Assembly (NCBI RefSeq): GCF_036227265.1
Contig: NZ_CP109446.1
Span: 6,775,001-6,839,000, forward strand
Source: Streptomyces sp. NBC_01476
GTDB taxonomy: Bacteria > Actinomycetota > Actinomycetes > Streptomycetales > Streptomycetaceae
DNA: 64,000 nucleotides
Direction of reading: 5' to 3'
In this document: in pieces, positions 57,401 through 62,809 of the stretch
How positions within the stretch are numbered: position 1 is the first letter of the stretch
How the letters are laid out: every line of letters starts with the position of its first letter
Translations under genes and position numbers: made by a program
Notes under the pieces: generated by a model
What the model was told of the DNA's origin: nothing
The model's database searches: none
What the model saw: only the letters and a program-made list of their open reading frames with translations

Positions 57401-60400
57401 GCTGGGCGTGCAGCGAGGTCTCGACCAGCCGCGAGCCGCTGCCGACCGCGAGCGGCGCCGCCGAGGCCCCGTCGTCGCCGAGCGGCGGGAGGAAACCGTG
57501 CTCGGACAGGAACCGCTCGACATGTGCGAACAGCGGGTCGGCGCCCTGGACCCGCAACGGCGTGGTGAGCACGCCCGGTGCGGTGAGGTCCCGGATCGGC
57601 GCGGGGAGGTGGCGCGGCTGGGCAGGCACGCCCGACACCGAGGCCGCCGACGGCACCCGCAGGATCACCGGGTAGCCGCTGTCGTCCGCCGCCCGCCCGG
57701 CCAGCCGGCTGTCGGCCGGGGGTCGTACCGGCACCGCTCCGGGCCGCATCAGCGTGACGTCCAGCACCATCCGGGCCTGCACCCGCATCAGCGGTCGGTC
57801 GGTGCGCAGCGAGTGCGAGGTGCGGGCGCTGCCACCGGAGGACAGGGTGTGGGTGGCCTGGTGCTGCAGCGAGCCGTTCAGCGTGATGGTGCCGCCGAAG
57901 GGCTCGCTGCCGGTGCGCGGGTCGGGCGTGCCGATGGCGAACCCGAGCGACAACTGCCCGCCGAAGGAGGCCGAGTTGGCCACAGAGGTGCTGCCCGATA
58001 CCCGCAGCGAGCGCAGGACGTACACCTCCAGTTCGGAGTTGCGGCTCGGCGGACCCACGACGGCGTGAGCGGGGTCCTCCTCCAGCATCCGCGCCCGCAC
58101 CGACAGGTGGCCGAGCACCCGGCCGTTCCGGTCGTACAACGGCGGCGAGGAATGCCCGCCGCCGTACATCAGCGGCAGGTTGCCGCGCAGGTTGCCCTCG
58201 CTGAAGAAACGGTGCAGCTCCTCCGCGGAGTCCTCCGACAGCGCCGCAAGGTGCGCCGCGAACGCCTGGTGCACCTCGTGCAGCACCGTGGTCGCGTGCG
58301 GCACCGTCTCCACCGCGAACAGCGGCACGTCCTCCACCAGCGTCCGCAACGGGGCCGGGCGCCGGTCGGCCGGTGCCGTGGACAGCGCGGTCGAGGAGTC
58401 CGGCCGGTCCTCCATGAGATGGGCGGGGAACCACGTGGTCAGCCGGTGCTCCGAGCTGTCGCCAGCCACCGGCGACCACACCTCGGGCAGGGGCGCCGGG
58501 GCCAGCGTGTCCTGCAGCCCGCCGGTCAGCCGCACCTGTGCCGACACCTGGTACGACACCGCCCACGACCGCTCGAGGCTGCGCAGCAGCGTCATCGGCT
58601 GCACGGTCGCGCCCGTCGCCACCGTGCGGGTGGCCTGGTTGTAGGTCAGCGACGCAGTCGGGCTCAGCGTCACCCGGCGGAAAGTGCCGCGGTGGGCGAG
58701 CGGCCAGGTGTGGGCGTGGGTGAAATTGCCCGGCCGCAGGTCGCCGATGCTGTCCACCGTGCCCGTCTCGCCCACGCCGAAGGCCCAGCGCTGGATCGCC
58801 AGCGGCGGGCCGTCCGGCATCTCCTCCATCGGGGAGGGCTCACGCCGCGGGTCCGACAGCCGTAGCCGCACTGCCGCGTGGTAGGTGCGGCCGCCGAACT
58901 CCGCCCGCACCGGCAGCCCCTGGTCGCTCAGCAGCCGCGCCCACTCCGAGGCCATGGCTCGCGGGGTGACGGTCTCGGCGAGCATGGCCCGCAGTGCCGT
59001 GTTCTGCGGCTCGTCCCGCTCGATCGCGGCCGCGATCCGGTCCTGCAGCCACGCCGCCGTCCGCTCGGAGACCGGATCGATGTGCGTCAGGCCCTGCGCC
59101 CCGTCCCGGTCCTGTCCGAACTGGACGACCGCGTGGCTCAGCGGTGCGGGTTGCGGCATTTCCGCGCGGGAGTCTCGCAGGCCGGCCGGGCTGTCGTCGC
59201 CGAGGAGGCCCTGCGACCGGCCGCCCGCGGACGAACCCGCCTGGCTGCTTTCGCCGTTGTGCTCCTCCTTACCCGGCGGTGGAGTGCCGCCGGGCAGGCG
59301 CAGCCCGCCGGGTTCGGCGATCGCGCCCGCGATGTGCCAGGCCACTGCCCGCTCGTTCAACCGGTCAGCAGAGGGGGGGAGTTCGGCGACGTGCCGGCGT
59401 ACGGTCTTAAGATCCACCGCGCCGTGCGGCCACTCCAGGCTGGCCAGCCGGAGGTTGACGTCGTTGCGCAGCGAGTCGAGCCTGCGGTCATCGGCCGTGC
59501 GCCAGCCGCCCGTGGCGGTCTTCGCGGTCGGCGGGTCCTGCCGGGACTCGGCGGGTGCCTCGTGCGTACGGCCCTCGGCGGGCGCCGAGGTGTCTGCGAA
59601 CGCGGCGTGTTCGGCAACTGCCTCGGGCACACGTGCGGTGCGGGCTGCCTCCGGACGGGGGCGCTGTGAGTCCGATCCGGACGTGGAGGCGCCGTTCGAC
59701 TGCTCGGGGGCACGGGCCGGGGCCTGCGGCAGCGGCGCGGACTCCCGGTACGGACGCGGCCGTTCACCGGTTGGCGCCGGTTCTGCGGGCAGGCCGGGGG
59801 CGGTGTCGCGGTCGGGAGCGGCGGGCCGGGCCGCGAGGTCGGCTGGGAGGCCCTGGGAGAGCTCGGCCCTGCGGGTGTGCCAGGTGGCGGTGGCCGTGTC
59901 GAAGGCGGAGCGGTCCGCGCCGGGGCCGAACCGCCCGTCGTCGGGCCGGAAGAGCGAGTCGAAGAGGGTGCTGACGCGTTCGCGGTGGGCTGCCACGACA
60001 GCCTGGACGTGGGCCGCGTCACCTCCCGGGGCACGCCGGGCCAGCGTGCGGGCCTCCTCGGTCGCCTGGTCGACGGCGGTGGAGCGGGCCACGGCGACGG
60101 CGGTGTGGTGCCTGGCGACGGCGAGCGAGCCGTGGGTCTCGGCGGCCCGGTGCACAGCCGTGTGCCCGCGGCCCGGGGCGGTGGCGGCCTCCTCGATCCT
60201 GCGGTGGGCGGTGGCGGCCATCACGTGGGAGGCGTCCCGCTCGACAGTGATCCCGGCGCCATGGAGGTCGAGGGAGAAGGTGCGTGCGAAGTCGTCGCCG
60301 AGCGACGGCAGGGCCTGCCGCCACGAGCCGAGCGCGGCCTCGTGGACCCCGTCCACAGCGTGCCGGACGGCAGTCTCCTTGGCGAGCTGTACCTGGATCA

Positions 60401-62453
60401 GGCCGGGCAGCGCCGCGGTCCGCTCGGCGATGCGCTGCTGCCACGCCGCCTCGGGGTCGGGCGTCTTCGGCCCGTTATCCCCGCCGGCCCGCGCCGAGTG
60501 CTCCTGCGGCACGGGCGTGGCGGCAGCCGTGTCGGTCAGGGACGCGTCCGCTGTCGCGTGCGCGGGCCCGGCTGCCATCTGGGCCTGCTCCCCCGTACGG
60601 TCCGGCACGGCCGTACCCCGGTCGTTCGCCGCGGCGGCGGGGCCGGACTCGGTGGCCACCTGGGGCCGGGGCTCCGTCGTCGGTACGGAGCCGGGCCCAG
60701 CGCTGTGGAGGGTGATCGGTGCGGTGGGGGGGCCGAAGATGTGGTGGTGGTCGGTGTGGGTTTGGTGGAGCCATTGCTGTCGGAGGTGGTTGCGGCCGGT
60801 GGGGGTGAGCTGGGTGGTGGTGCCGGTGGTGGGGCCGGCGGGGGGGACGTGCTGTTCGAAGGTGTGCAGGGCGGTGGTGTGGCGTATGTCGTCGTGTGCG
60901 GTGCGGTCCAGGAGGTGGCGGAGGGCGGGGGTGTTGTGTGCGGCGGTCTGGTCGATGGTGTGCAGTACGGTCTCGGGCGGGGTGTCCCAGGTGTGTTCGG
61001 GCAGGAGGGCGGTGGTGGTGCGGAGGCTGTGTTCGAGGGTGCGCCAGGCGGTTTCGTGGATGCGCTGGGCGGCGCCGGGCACGGTGCGGATGTGGGTGCG
61101 GGGGTCGGCGGCCCGCCCCGTCTCCGCGTTGTCCGCTTTCTGTGCGCCGGGGGTGTTTTCCGTGGTGTGGGGGGTGGTGGCCCAGGTGGTGTAAGCGGTG
61201 TCGAAGTGGTGTTCGGCGCGGGTGATGGCCTGTTCGATGGTGGCCTGGCGGTCCAGGCGGCGGTGGGTCCCGGCCGCTGAGGGCACGGGCGTGGCTGTGG
61301 CGGGGGTGGTGGTGAAGGCGTGGTCGTGGGCGCTGACGGCGCTGACCGCGCGGGCGCGTATCTCCTCGGGCAGGTCCGTGCGGGCCGCGGCCCACTGCCG
61401 GTAAACCCCCGCTCCGGCGCCGGCCTCCTCCCCCTCCCCAATACCGGCAGCCGTGCCGGCGGTGGTGGGTGTGGTGGTGTGCTGTTGCCACTGGCGGCGT
61501 GCCCAGGTTCCGTCGGTGACCTGTGCGGGATCCAGCGGCAGCCCGGCACCGGTGGTGCCGGTGCCGTCCGTGCCGGGCCAGTTCTTGGTGAAGTCGGGCA
61601 TGGGGGGCAGGTCGAAGCGGGCGGGCGGCAGGTGTCCGCTGCCCTCGCCGTGGCCGCCCCTGCGGCCCCCGTACAGTCCCCCGATAGCACCCGAGGCGGC
61701 GGCCAGGCCGTCGGTGAGAGCATCGCCGAAGTCGCCGTTGACCGCGCCCATCGTGAGCGTCGTCGCGATCCCGGTGGCCGCACCCACCCCCAGCTGCCGG
61801 CCCAGGACACCACCGAACCCCGGCGGCAGGAACCTGGCCGCCTCGGTGAAGACCCCCGCGAACGCACCCCCGACCGCCCCGCCCTCCACGGCCTGCAGCG
61901 TGTTGTCCCAGCTCCACGACGTCCGGTCACCCTTAAGGAACTGGATGACCTGCACCGCGACATCCGTGCCGGCCATGAACGCCGTCCCCATCACCACATT
62001 ACGGGCCAGGGACTGCAGGATCCTGACACACACCGTCCGCACCGCGGTGATGACCACCCCGTCCAGCTCCGGCAGCCCCAACGACGCCAGCTCCCACAGC
62101 ATGTACGCCAGGAAAACCATCTGGATCAGCAGCGAGTACTTCGTGTACTCCAGCTGCACCCCCGCGTTCCGCGACAGATCCCCGATCCCCTGCACGGACT
62201 GCGCCACATTCGGCAGCACCGTCCGCATCTGCCGGGTGAACCCCGAGAACTGCTCCGCAACCGGCCCGCCCAGCGAATCCAGCACACCCGACGTCGCCGG
62301 ATCGATCTCATCAGTCAGCCGGTCCAACTCCCGCGCCGACTGCACCCACGCCTGCGCCAGCAACTGCAGCTGATCCTCATTACCCTTCGGCCACGACTGA
62401 CCCACCGCAAGCTTCGCCACCCAGTCCAACTCAGGCGGCAGATCAATACTCAC
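39405..62453 (-). CDS. Giant WXG100-coupled multidomain protein, 7,682 aa
   Basis: One frame of 23,049 bp without a stop. Residues 1-300: an N-terminal WXG-like helical head (WVAKLAVGQSWPKGNEDQLQ) with hydrophobic helices (LLIQMVFLAYMLWELASL; VGGAFAGVFTEAARF), like the heads of CpnT-type and other actinobacterial polymorphic toxins. 310-620: His/Thr/Pro-rich. 1130-2950: long beta-rich region (TLTYNQATRTVATGATV; YQVSAQVRLTGG). 3156-4768 and 4917-6559: two copies of one module starting AVDIFQQHVVMPFVIG, with a Lys-Asn spacer (KKKKNGNRPQQPHQP), a long run of ~10-residue repeats (DRPDLLTTLRQRPDLVKAIR) and a closing beta domain (WQLSGRIHFAGRV). ~6960-7130: GVEAEFTEV ... AHVHYTLGVPVHG, perhaps amidoligase/GCS-like. 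The ATG overlaps the WXG gene stop. Probably exported by type VII secretion; role unproven. Confidence 0.85.
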   Translation of the reverse strand: MSIDLPPELDWVAKLAVGQSWPKGNEDQLQLLAQAWVQSARELDRLTDEIDPATSGVLDSLGGPVAEQFSGFTRQMRTVLPNVAQSVQGIGDLSRNAGVQLEYTKYSLLIQMVFLAYMLWELASLGLPELDGVVITAVRTVCVRILQSLARNVVMGTAFMAGTDVAVQVIQFLKGDRTSWSWDNTLQAVEGGAVGGAFAGVFTEAARFLPPGFGGVLGRQLGVGAATGIATTLTMGAVNGDFGDALTDGLAAASGAIGGLYGGRRGGHGEGSGHLPPARFDLPPMPDFTKNWPGTDGTGTTGAGLPLDPAQVTDGTWARRQWQQHTTTPTTAGTAAGIGEGEEAGAGAGVYRQWAAARTDLPEEIRARAVSAVSAHDHAFTTTPATATPVPSAAGTHRRLDRQATIEQAITRAEHHFDTAYTTWATTPHTTENTPGAQKADNAETGRAADPRTHIRTVPGAAQRIHETAWRTLEHSLRTTTALLPEHTWDTPPETVLHTIDQTAAHNTPALRHLLDRTAHDDIRHTTALHTFEQHVPPAGPTTGTTTQLTPTGRNHLRQQWLHQTHTDHHHIFGPPTAPITLHSAGPGSVPTTEPRPQVATESGPAAAANDRGTAVPDRTGEQAQMAAGPAHATADASLTDTAAATPVPQEHSARAGGDNGPKTPDPEAAWQQRIAERTAALPGLIQVQLAKETAVRHAVDGVHEAALGSWRQALPSLGDDFARTFSLDLHGAGITVERDASHVMAATAHRRIEEAATAPGRGHTAVHRAAETHGSLAVARHHTAVAVARSTAVDQATEEARTLARRAPGGDAAHVQAVVAAHRERVSTLFDSLFRPDDGRFGPGADRSAFDTATATWHTRRAELSQGLPADLAARPAAPDRDTAPGLPAEPAPTGERPRPYRESAPLPQAPARAPEQSNGASTSGSDSQRPRPEAARTARVPEAVAEHAAFADTSAPAEGRTHEAPAESRQDPPTAKTATGGWRTADDRRLDSLRNDVNLRLASLEWPHGAVDLKTVRRHVAELPPSADRLNERAVAWHIAGAIAEPGGLRLPGGTPPPGKEEHNGESSQAGSSAGGRSQGLLGDDSPAGLRDSRAEMPQPAPLSHAVVQFGQDRDGAQGLTHIDPVSERTAAWLQDRIAAAIERDEPQNTALRAMLAETVTPRAMASEWARLLSDQGLPVRAEFGGRTYHAAVRLRLSDPRREPSPMEEMPDGPPLAIQRWAFGVGETGTVDSIGDLRPGNFTHAHTWPLAHRGTFRRVTLSPTASLTYNQATRTVATGATVQPMTLLRSLERSWAVSYQVSAQVRLTGGLQDTLAPAPLPEVWSPVAGDSSEHRLTTWFPAHLMEDRPDSSTALSTAPADRRPAPLRTLVEDVPLFAVETVPHATTVLHEVHQAFAAHLAALSEDSAEELHRFFSEGNLRGNLPLMYGGGHSSPPLYDRNGRVLGHLSVRARMLEEDPAHAVVGPPSRNSELEVYVLRSLRVSGSTSVANSASFGGQLSLGFAIGTPDPRTGSEPFGGTITLNGSLQHQATHTLSSGGSARTSHSLRTDRPLMRVQARMVLDVTLMRPGAVPVRPPADSRLAGRAADDSGYPVILRVPSAASVSGVPAQPRHLPAPIRDLTAPGVLTTPLRVQGADPLFAHVERFLSEHGFLPPLGDDGASAAPLAVGSGSRLVETSLHAQRLANLRRLEQTRSQIGQRGALDEMLDGGYSVEFERPTVMGVQRVSVRLTVTRRYSQGEGTPDAGVVHTGHLNGVQTLNYTGSTITGDEQLRRAPLQANVGPQFGATNILSDPQGVTGEYSYTWQPTDMVTTDSSSGSGQEFYALSRSEADAGVHLFTVPVTHHVQLSWSHGPVPEPRHENGEVSLAVPVDWTLDTPDPSPIAGRPTFHGPGERLDPPPAEAVRGYEVHDDPDVNAPASGPEVTTAEDGQVVRHTGDAPNPAPAAPAERERHLPETAFVNRMRGGAALHEAVDRMLGAVARDLEAAAAAELHDPTHRMPGVFPRDEPRPAALPTEGPQGIELPEQGGVVRQDGDAEQQQERQEPAAGGWGGALWNSAGHLTLGAVRWTARQVGDAWQWTRRTAVGENALAQESTPRQALDFSLSPHHLVANAHRIFDDSYVVESAATSGVLAGTDVTVEVRGFLHNVRRLPSPGVMEYERWIQSMDASAHTVSRTSGHTAGLTLSGNYGPATRFVPTGRYAYRTTDTTATTVNDNASAFRVSSENDVVPHRFEADVLYRVTVRTGLRNLVTGTAGPAMAAASGLPGAGRLLGAAAGLTTGEREMVVRVPAGVEFLLSANDLLNHPEFRLDGGPDVPDAPPLDRRLPPTFVASGGQIGFGSALEVHPADGRSALQNTMRTAIESIAPGATRPGHAAYLPGVLSRINEHGSSLGMRTLLHSSSPVAFRFVHRSFLGPLLVRVEVRAVPAADLTAARGRAVPGLPGLDTVLGHSDGRGSSLPVPGSTRQARTRTSAHELDGGLTYQNGGHRYRATASGTRQSETVQTATASEERRAWQQSMFDNSEFALDYRYEVAVTATPMDEALIVSAPRALWSGMGWLADRTGLAGAAAQAYGVLPETARHGIEGALGLLPRPAMSAHEQVDAQVVLRFNGSETPRTTDPAPVDPHPGVVGRVHRNDPTQPVAQAAGELRLALDVPDDLRNLLSDAPWQPERPFQIYHFGGLDQLTRALHSLAPGLGALTAGHGTTMSDEGRLVRLTQLAAAGVPVPVHPAGLTPHVGRSVPHQVEVHVTFHAPRIVAQSNDVGIDRVQISTRGSAAQTDVTHSPALSFTYSGPVNAAQTDRLGPGVPVAGERTDLGHTHAQSAPVREMLRFGTRLANRDQGTQGALVQAVAVVHLRRGDQERWVTGPVVLRATELPPQPTPTPADTDTGAPGRFGQDLGEGFEEGAATRFESPHIVELTDADRSDEDMPAHVLTYDDPASRGRDHERPTDEEFTAAGLTGDETEHDVVTHVPSRAELPPRPRSAEPAPLPAVLRRPGTVETASLRDRGAASPGQQAAGERFAGPHQDDTVGGHAPAHQDDTPGRPRIEPEAIGEEHLGDEVRALLGLPAVMDLQVRIEDLAGLAPEPRALAQLEAGARVTVRDLGLGAPDLARLALRHPELEPRLTRLLNDLAGGPTAARNEAMAEAPPPVAVDIFQQHVVMPFVIGTDDATRAVREPYEQAVADVARALRTGGEQAAHDAAERALRQIPGAEPAKHRPGIIAGGKKKKNGNRPQQPHQPAPQNQTTPPTQTAGPSNTAQPAGQAVHRTTDLPSEVVAAVRQIVTGGLTSRPAPHQEALMSDVLRVLERVPAPADLPMSAIVGSVDIARAMGSELAGHVLAHPSVVYAVARQPQLYSMLIHAPVSAALDAHPAVLGQLTALPGSWFQAQGPAFTQVLLRPGVLDGLEGDPELQELLFNRSTTLLRNLNGDLNLARHARDISSDVTTLVDQVPELAAAVLSLGEQAPEALWQLGAESTLTSALLSRFSHYAHYSIAFFRTLLTDDRVRTVLRTFPEQNQVALLSERTLAAVAADPEVLRALEDSPSLTDVLEITPSITERLLADREAMEAAVANPNVTVALSYHSDRYDAVPNEELAQVLAAEAGPAEAQQAQPLELTERELNGPVPVLLRRLTQALPAMRTAVTGLPPNTARRLLENVRMLRLLARNPQAVSMPHTLRQLLTLAPDLALPEDDTAALAIAVAAARHWHVHSLYLSTDGRASHQLAVNHRAAVDPDFREALLRFPAISAISYADVRALQIELPLTTLSRDPWVATLLIRSPEMQDYLRAPDNAPRRAMQAGGGPLSTLLYRHTAMARELTSEQWEQVTLNLTAAPGLLPALTSVFSTLTPAHWTRLLTDDRLFQLLAERMETPTARTMVQVPSLLRAAVARPDFTDAWQDRPEEFDALASAVLRRIPGPEQMPGATPAEAQDAVSSLGRAVVATGHQIITPDGFVLDPERSVVVARLLPHLRDGDAPETVLRAQADADTPLPDEVIDRYRDLLTDDTLRQTALRRPHLAEYLLFAPDLLDLLRTRPSMLELIERDPEVLPQLMKASRLPALLTHDDAAYGIYRRDPEARVNFRGDFFAIYHDNPDYVVAFDRASHWLMQGPYTQVDVLAMGSPALSRAIAADPGVLGAFLHSPDLTPALSAAGEPVIRAITAAPGRLEGAAEDPATVTALAAVPGLADALAERPDLAASAAQWRELTGNGPLLKRLTAHPNIAASVLTPDVLPVAMTAPALVTALAHTPAEVHRQLTAPTILRLITRHPGLADDLADQKHGHALRAALIGLRGLPALLTDRPDLLTTLRQRPDLVKAIRANRSLIDEATARTPAWHVAERHPELAPHLNSRLRNNLQHYPDAARTIAQHPTPLDPTLLPRTLRRPGILPLITNHPDIATALLSQPELQQRALEDRDFVATVQRAAAAGPERLTTLLAAGGDHTLWAQATGRTAPRLTPAAPPVIMEPPTSPARSEQPQPVPAVVPGLRSALPAEVVDLLTGPRGDEVAERIATNPELLPLLTAHPSLAEDITQHPDHLDTYTARPFFENHLPDPDHIPLTNDPTTEEQLLGHTAFQRHFDAFLESVDIAPGDHYTAIRTATLHTWNNIASTLQNRLAERHTERHTRLTTFRPESASTWQLSGRIHFAGRVQAEDFTPLQHAVLDRAATWGEGIREPLGQRRIHMPLHAHLDNGSGGAAFFPTLAHDGLVDLVVYARSTARSDNNQYRWTGSSRYTSGPPSAEDIANHPLLTQSHDLINQTRKTTGETTGDRTADATAASSGKGKGPVRPRRTPAAELDGLAAADRAQALATATRGYHAALDAARTPTPETATRLLRAGRELHQEGADPFGQAWEALADDDRTTTEALVRTALPDPTHTDAWSAPEWGAVAVAHRTGGDTLARDMAQQISDEGAEAVDIFQQHVVMPFVIGTDDATRAVREPYEQAVADVARALRTGGEQAAHDAAERALRQIPGAEPAKHRPGIIAAGKKKKNGNRPQQPHQPAPQNQTTPPTQTAGPSNTAQPAAAGSFGARQQRGSVPPREPAVTHTEDTATSLPPAVTLAVQEAVTTELANWPATHQEAVQYAVHQLLERVPAPADLSMSAIVRSVDWVLRASSELAEQVLPYPDVVYATARQPLLYTMLMHAPALGAALNEHHGVLSDLIAVPVGWHQAQDQTTAQILLRPGLLERLESVPELRAAVFLRSRTLLRNLDGDLDLLGQVREVSYDVMSLADRVPAFAEAAISLGKKAPEALWELGAESTLTSALMSRLNRRARFSAEFFRTLLTDRHLRLVLRTFPEQNQVALLSERTLAAVAADPEVLRALEDSPWLTDVLEITPSIAERLLADREAMEAAVANPNVTTALSYHPDRYDAVPNEELAQVLAAETGPAEAQQAQPLELTERELNGPVPVLLRRLTQALPAMRTAVSGLPTDAARRLLENVRMLRLLARNPQATGLPHVLRQLLALSPRLTLPENDTAALAIAVAAARHGHLNTLYLSNDGRASYHPIVNERAATDPVFRDALLRFPAISALAYADARMLLHDTPLTTLARDPWAVSLLIRAPEMRPYLGESDTPPYRAMAASGGLLRGLLYRHTAMARELTSEQWEQVTLNLTAAPGLLPALTSLFGLLTPAHWTRLLTDDRLFQLLAERMETPTVRGLLRVSTALRAAVARPDFTDAWQDRPEEFDALATTMLHRAQSPDSSPEERQDAANAFGRAVVATGPAVITQDGFVLDPERSVVVARLLPHLRDGDAPETVLRAQADADTPLPDEVMDRYRDLLTDDTLRQTALRRPHLAEYLLFAPDLLDLLRTRPSMLELIERDPEVLRQVLDVPGLSALLDHDDAAYAIYRRDQETRLNFVESHVATIRQNPDYLLAFDRAIYQLIQQQYSAADAVAMGSPALSRAIAADPGVLGAFLHSPDLTPALSAAGEPVIRAITAAPGRLEGAAEDPATVTALAAVPGLADALAERPDLAASAAQWRELTGNGPLLKRLTAHPNIAASVLTPDVLPVAMTAPALVTALAHTPAEVHRQLTAPTILRLITRHPGLADDLADQKHGHALRAALIGLRGLPALLTDRPDLLTTLRQRPDLVKAIRANRSLIDEATARTPAWHVAERHPELAPHLNSRLRNNLQHYPDAARTIAQHPTPLDPTLLPRTLRRPGILPLITNHPDIATALLSQPELQQRALEDRDFVATVQRAAAAGPERLTTLLAAGGDHTLWAQATGRTAPETGTQAQAQAHAQAQVAEGSRVREEQPDTAPSVPHPAAAPVAVSQPRPLLPAEVVDLLTGPRGDEVAERIATNPELLPLLTAHPSLAEDITQHPDHLDTYTARPFFENHLPDPDHIPLTNDPTTEEQLLGHTAFQRHFDAFLESVDIAPGDHYTAIRTATLHTWNNIASTLQNRLAERHTERHTRLTTFRPESASTWQLSGRIHFAGRVQAEDFTPLQHAVLDRAATWGEGIREPLGQRRIHMPLHAHLDNGSGGAAFFPTLAHDGLVDLVVYARSTARSDNNQYRWTGSSRYTSGPPSAEDIANHPLLTQSHDLINQTRKTTGESAVDGDRGTGRSSGNRTTDKPANKGKGAVQPRRTAAADAEELAAADRAQALAAATRDYRNALDAARAGAPDEAAPLLRAGHALREEGADPFGQAWEALADDDRTTTEALVRTALPDPTHTDAWSPTEWGAVAVAHRTGGDTLARDMARQVAGETGNQADTRSGARAGSGPSAGLLKAGGQDTTALADRPSPDNHAGPSTRPAPGVTQRATPAREFAAAVADMPALRGLPADLVARAVDIYGQQRAREFAIGDEPGSVERQEAEAYWRDVAEVARTGQGVLRSLGGPRHTDPELAAAAARQSMRDLARELAERHWRTVGVTSGDERDMVRHRELTAESPRFRDELKTWVESALRSAGRNHAASHEEITATWQRLPRAQRRLPLSPLARAIATALDGRGTALRGGGGGVEAEFTEVLRLARGKGTPGNNVRKPIARGDGFEVTVETKEFYRGSDGRLFRRKEDAEKQTGKVREVTLAIPEFVAGVHKVLPSEDRIDDGPAFVALRRLEERFAVLGPEREFIPVEEAFPAEDGWEVTDLGQGAWIERRVIGDWQGAHVHYTLGVPVHGLREFLEHVRDHTWRDESRGYLTRAHLTDGLSFGDELASRYAVWREHRDGGLASWALPAEQVAALLADDPVVTALRGYGALLHDQVAALVHFWIYEGLNKVNAAVLSRNSMSDVLAALPQDARVFLAADALPAMAAMERRIRARLPEYDREYARFYDETAPASLFDLTISDEQDRTIREYTWAGLVQGGSRPMAQDYAFSIHDLPELDTEDGNAALPLVVIEVRSYGERHVSVDETAGYYDRLKQTAADVHAKAQQPASGEAGWAGLRQSAAPGADRPAAVAVQRALRSVAAAEEGRTERLIDHADATVIAAALPLLDGPQDAQIDRLSLSTALDSVLQRLRLAIISYHRASLDVERAEAAIRDLAGAVLRVSRPVLPMGTRTTTASSQRRSLLGGRRPLGPISEAQSAAVPPLHRRAPVTTSPAPSAMLRHTVDSLLADLRWSGGPVDDALVHAVQESLGDGWQGRHPHAVGAEIAARLNAVLGPVPQAHEGIVSRYELRREVLAALSSSGLGTPTVTDEALRGALTRLGPTVWTLPAAELGRRVAAVLSAASRV
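42330..47702 (-). repeat. Tandem module, C-terminal-side copy (~5.37 kb)
   Basis: Second copy of the module inside the giant gene, coding from AVDIFQQHVV to DTLARDMA. Compared with the other copy, 42772-43596 matches 48151-48975 and 43745-44751 matches 49085-50091 without a difference that I saw. The intervening solenoid parts (for example 44752-44980, 45300-46100, 46550-47340) differ at many positions. Confidence 0.8.
47726..52990 (-). repeat. Tandem module, N-terminal-side copy (~5.26 kb)
   Basis: First copy of the module inside the giant gene. The offset between copies changes from 5,286 bp (at AVDIFQQ) through 5,340 bp to 5,379 bp (at the closing beta domain), so linkers have gained or lost codons without breaking the frame. 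Confidence 0.8.
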
Positions 62454-62809
62454 TTGTGTGTGCCGTGCCCCGTCGAGCCGGTGTCCGTCGTACTGGCAGT
62501 GAGCCGACGGGCCGCCGTGATGTGCGTGTCTTCCATGTTCTCCAGGCCCCTGGCCATCGTGCCGATGCCGTCCGACGTGCTGTCGAACATCAACTTGGCA
62601 CCGTGCACGGCCTCATGGATGCGCTGGGAGCTGGAGCCGTACTGCGAGTAGAACTGCTCGCCGGTCCTGTCCTCCCCCCAGCAGCCCCACAGCTCGTTCT
62701 CCGTGGCCTTCAGCAGGCTGTGCACCGCCTCCAGCCGACTGGCCACCTCGCGCATGTACGGGGTGTGCTTGTCGATGCCGTCGGTGTCCGCGTAGAAGCT
62801 GTCGGCCAT
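62450..62809 (-). CDS. WXG100/ESX-type protein, 119 aa
   Basis: ATG at 62809 after an AGAGAGGA ribosome site; the frame is open further upstream but without coding character. The helical hairpin pattern is REVASRLEAVHSLLKATENE, then LWGCWGEDRTGEQFYSQYG as the WxG turn, then SQRIHEAVHGAKLMFDSTSDG. Length and layout match WXG100 proteins, which pair and leave the cell by type VII secretion. Its stop overlaps the ATG of the giant gene (ATGA, 62450-62453), so the two are co-translated. It is the likely secretion partner of the giant protein, whose own N-terminus is WXG-like. The C-terminus is Thr/Ser/Gly-rich and disordered. Confidence 0.85.
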   Translation of the reverse strand: MADSFYADTDGIDKHTPYMREVASRLEAVHSLLKATENELWGCWGEDRTGEQFYSQYGSSSQRIHEAVHGAKLMFDSTSDGIGTMARGLENMEDTHITAARRLTASTTDTGSTGHGTHK

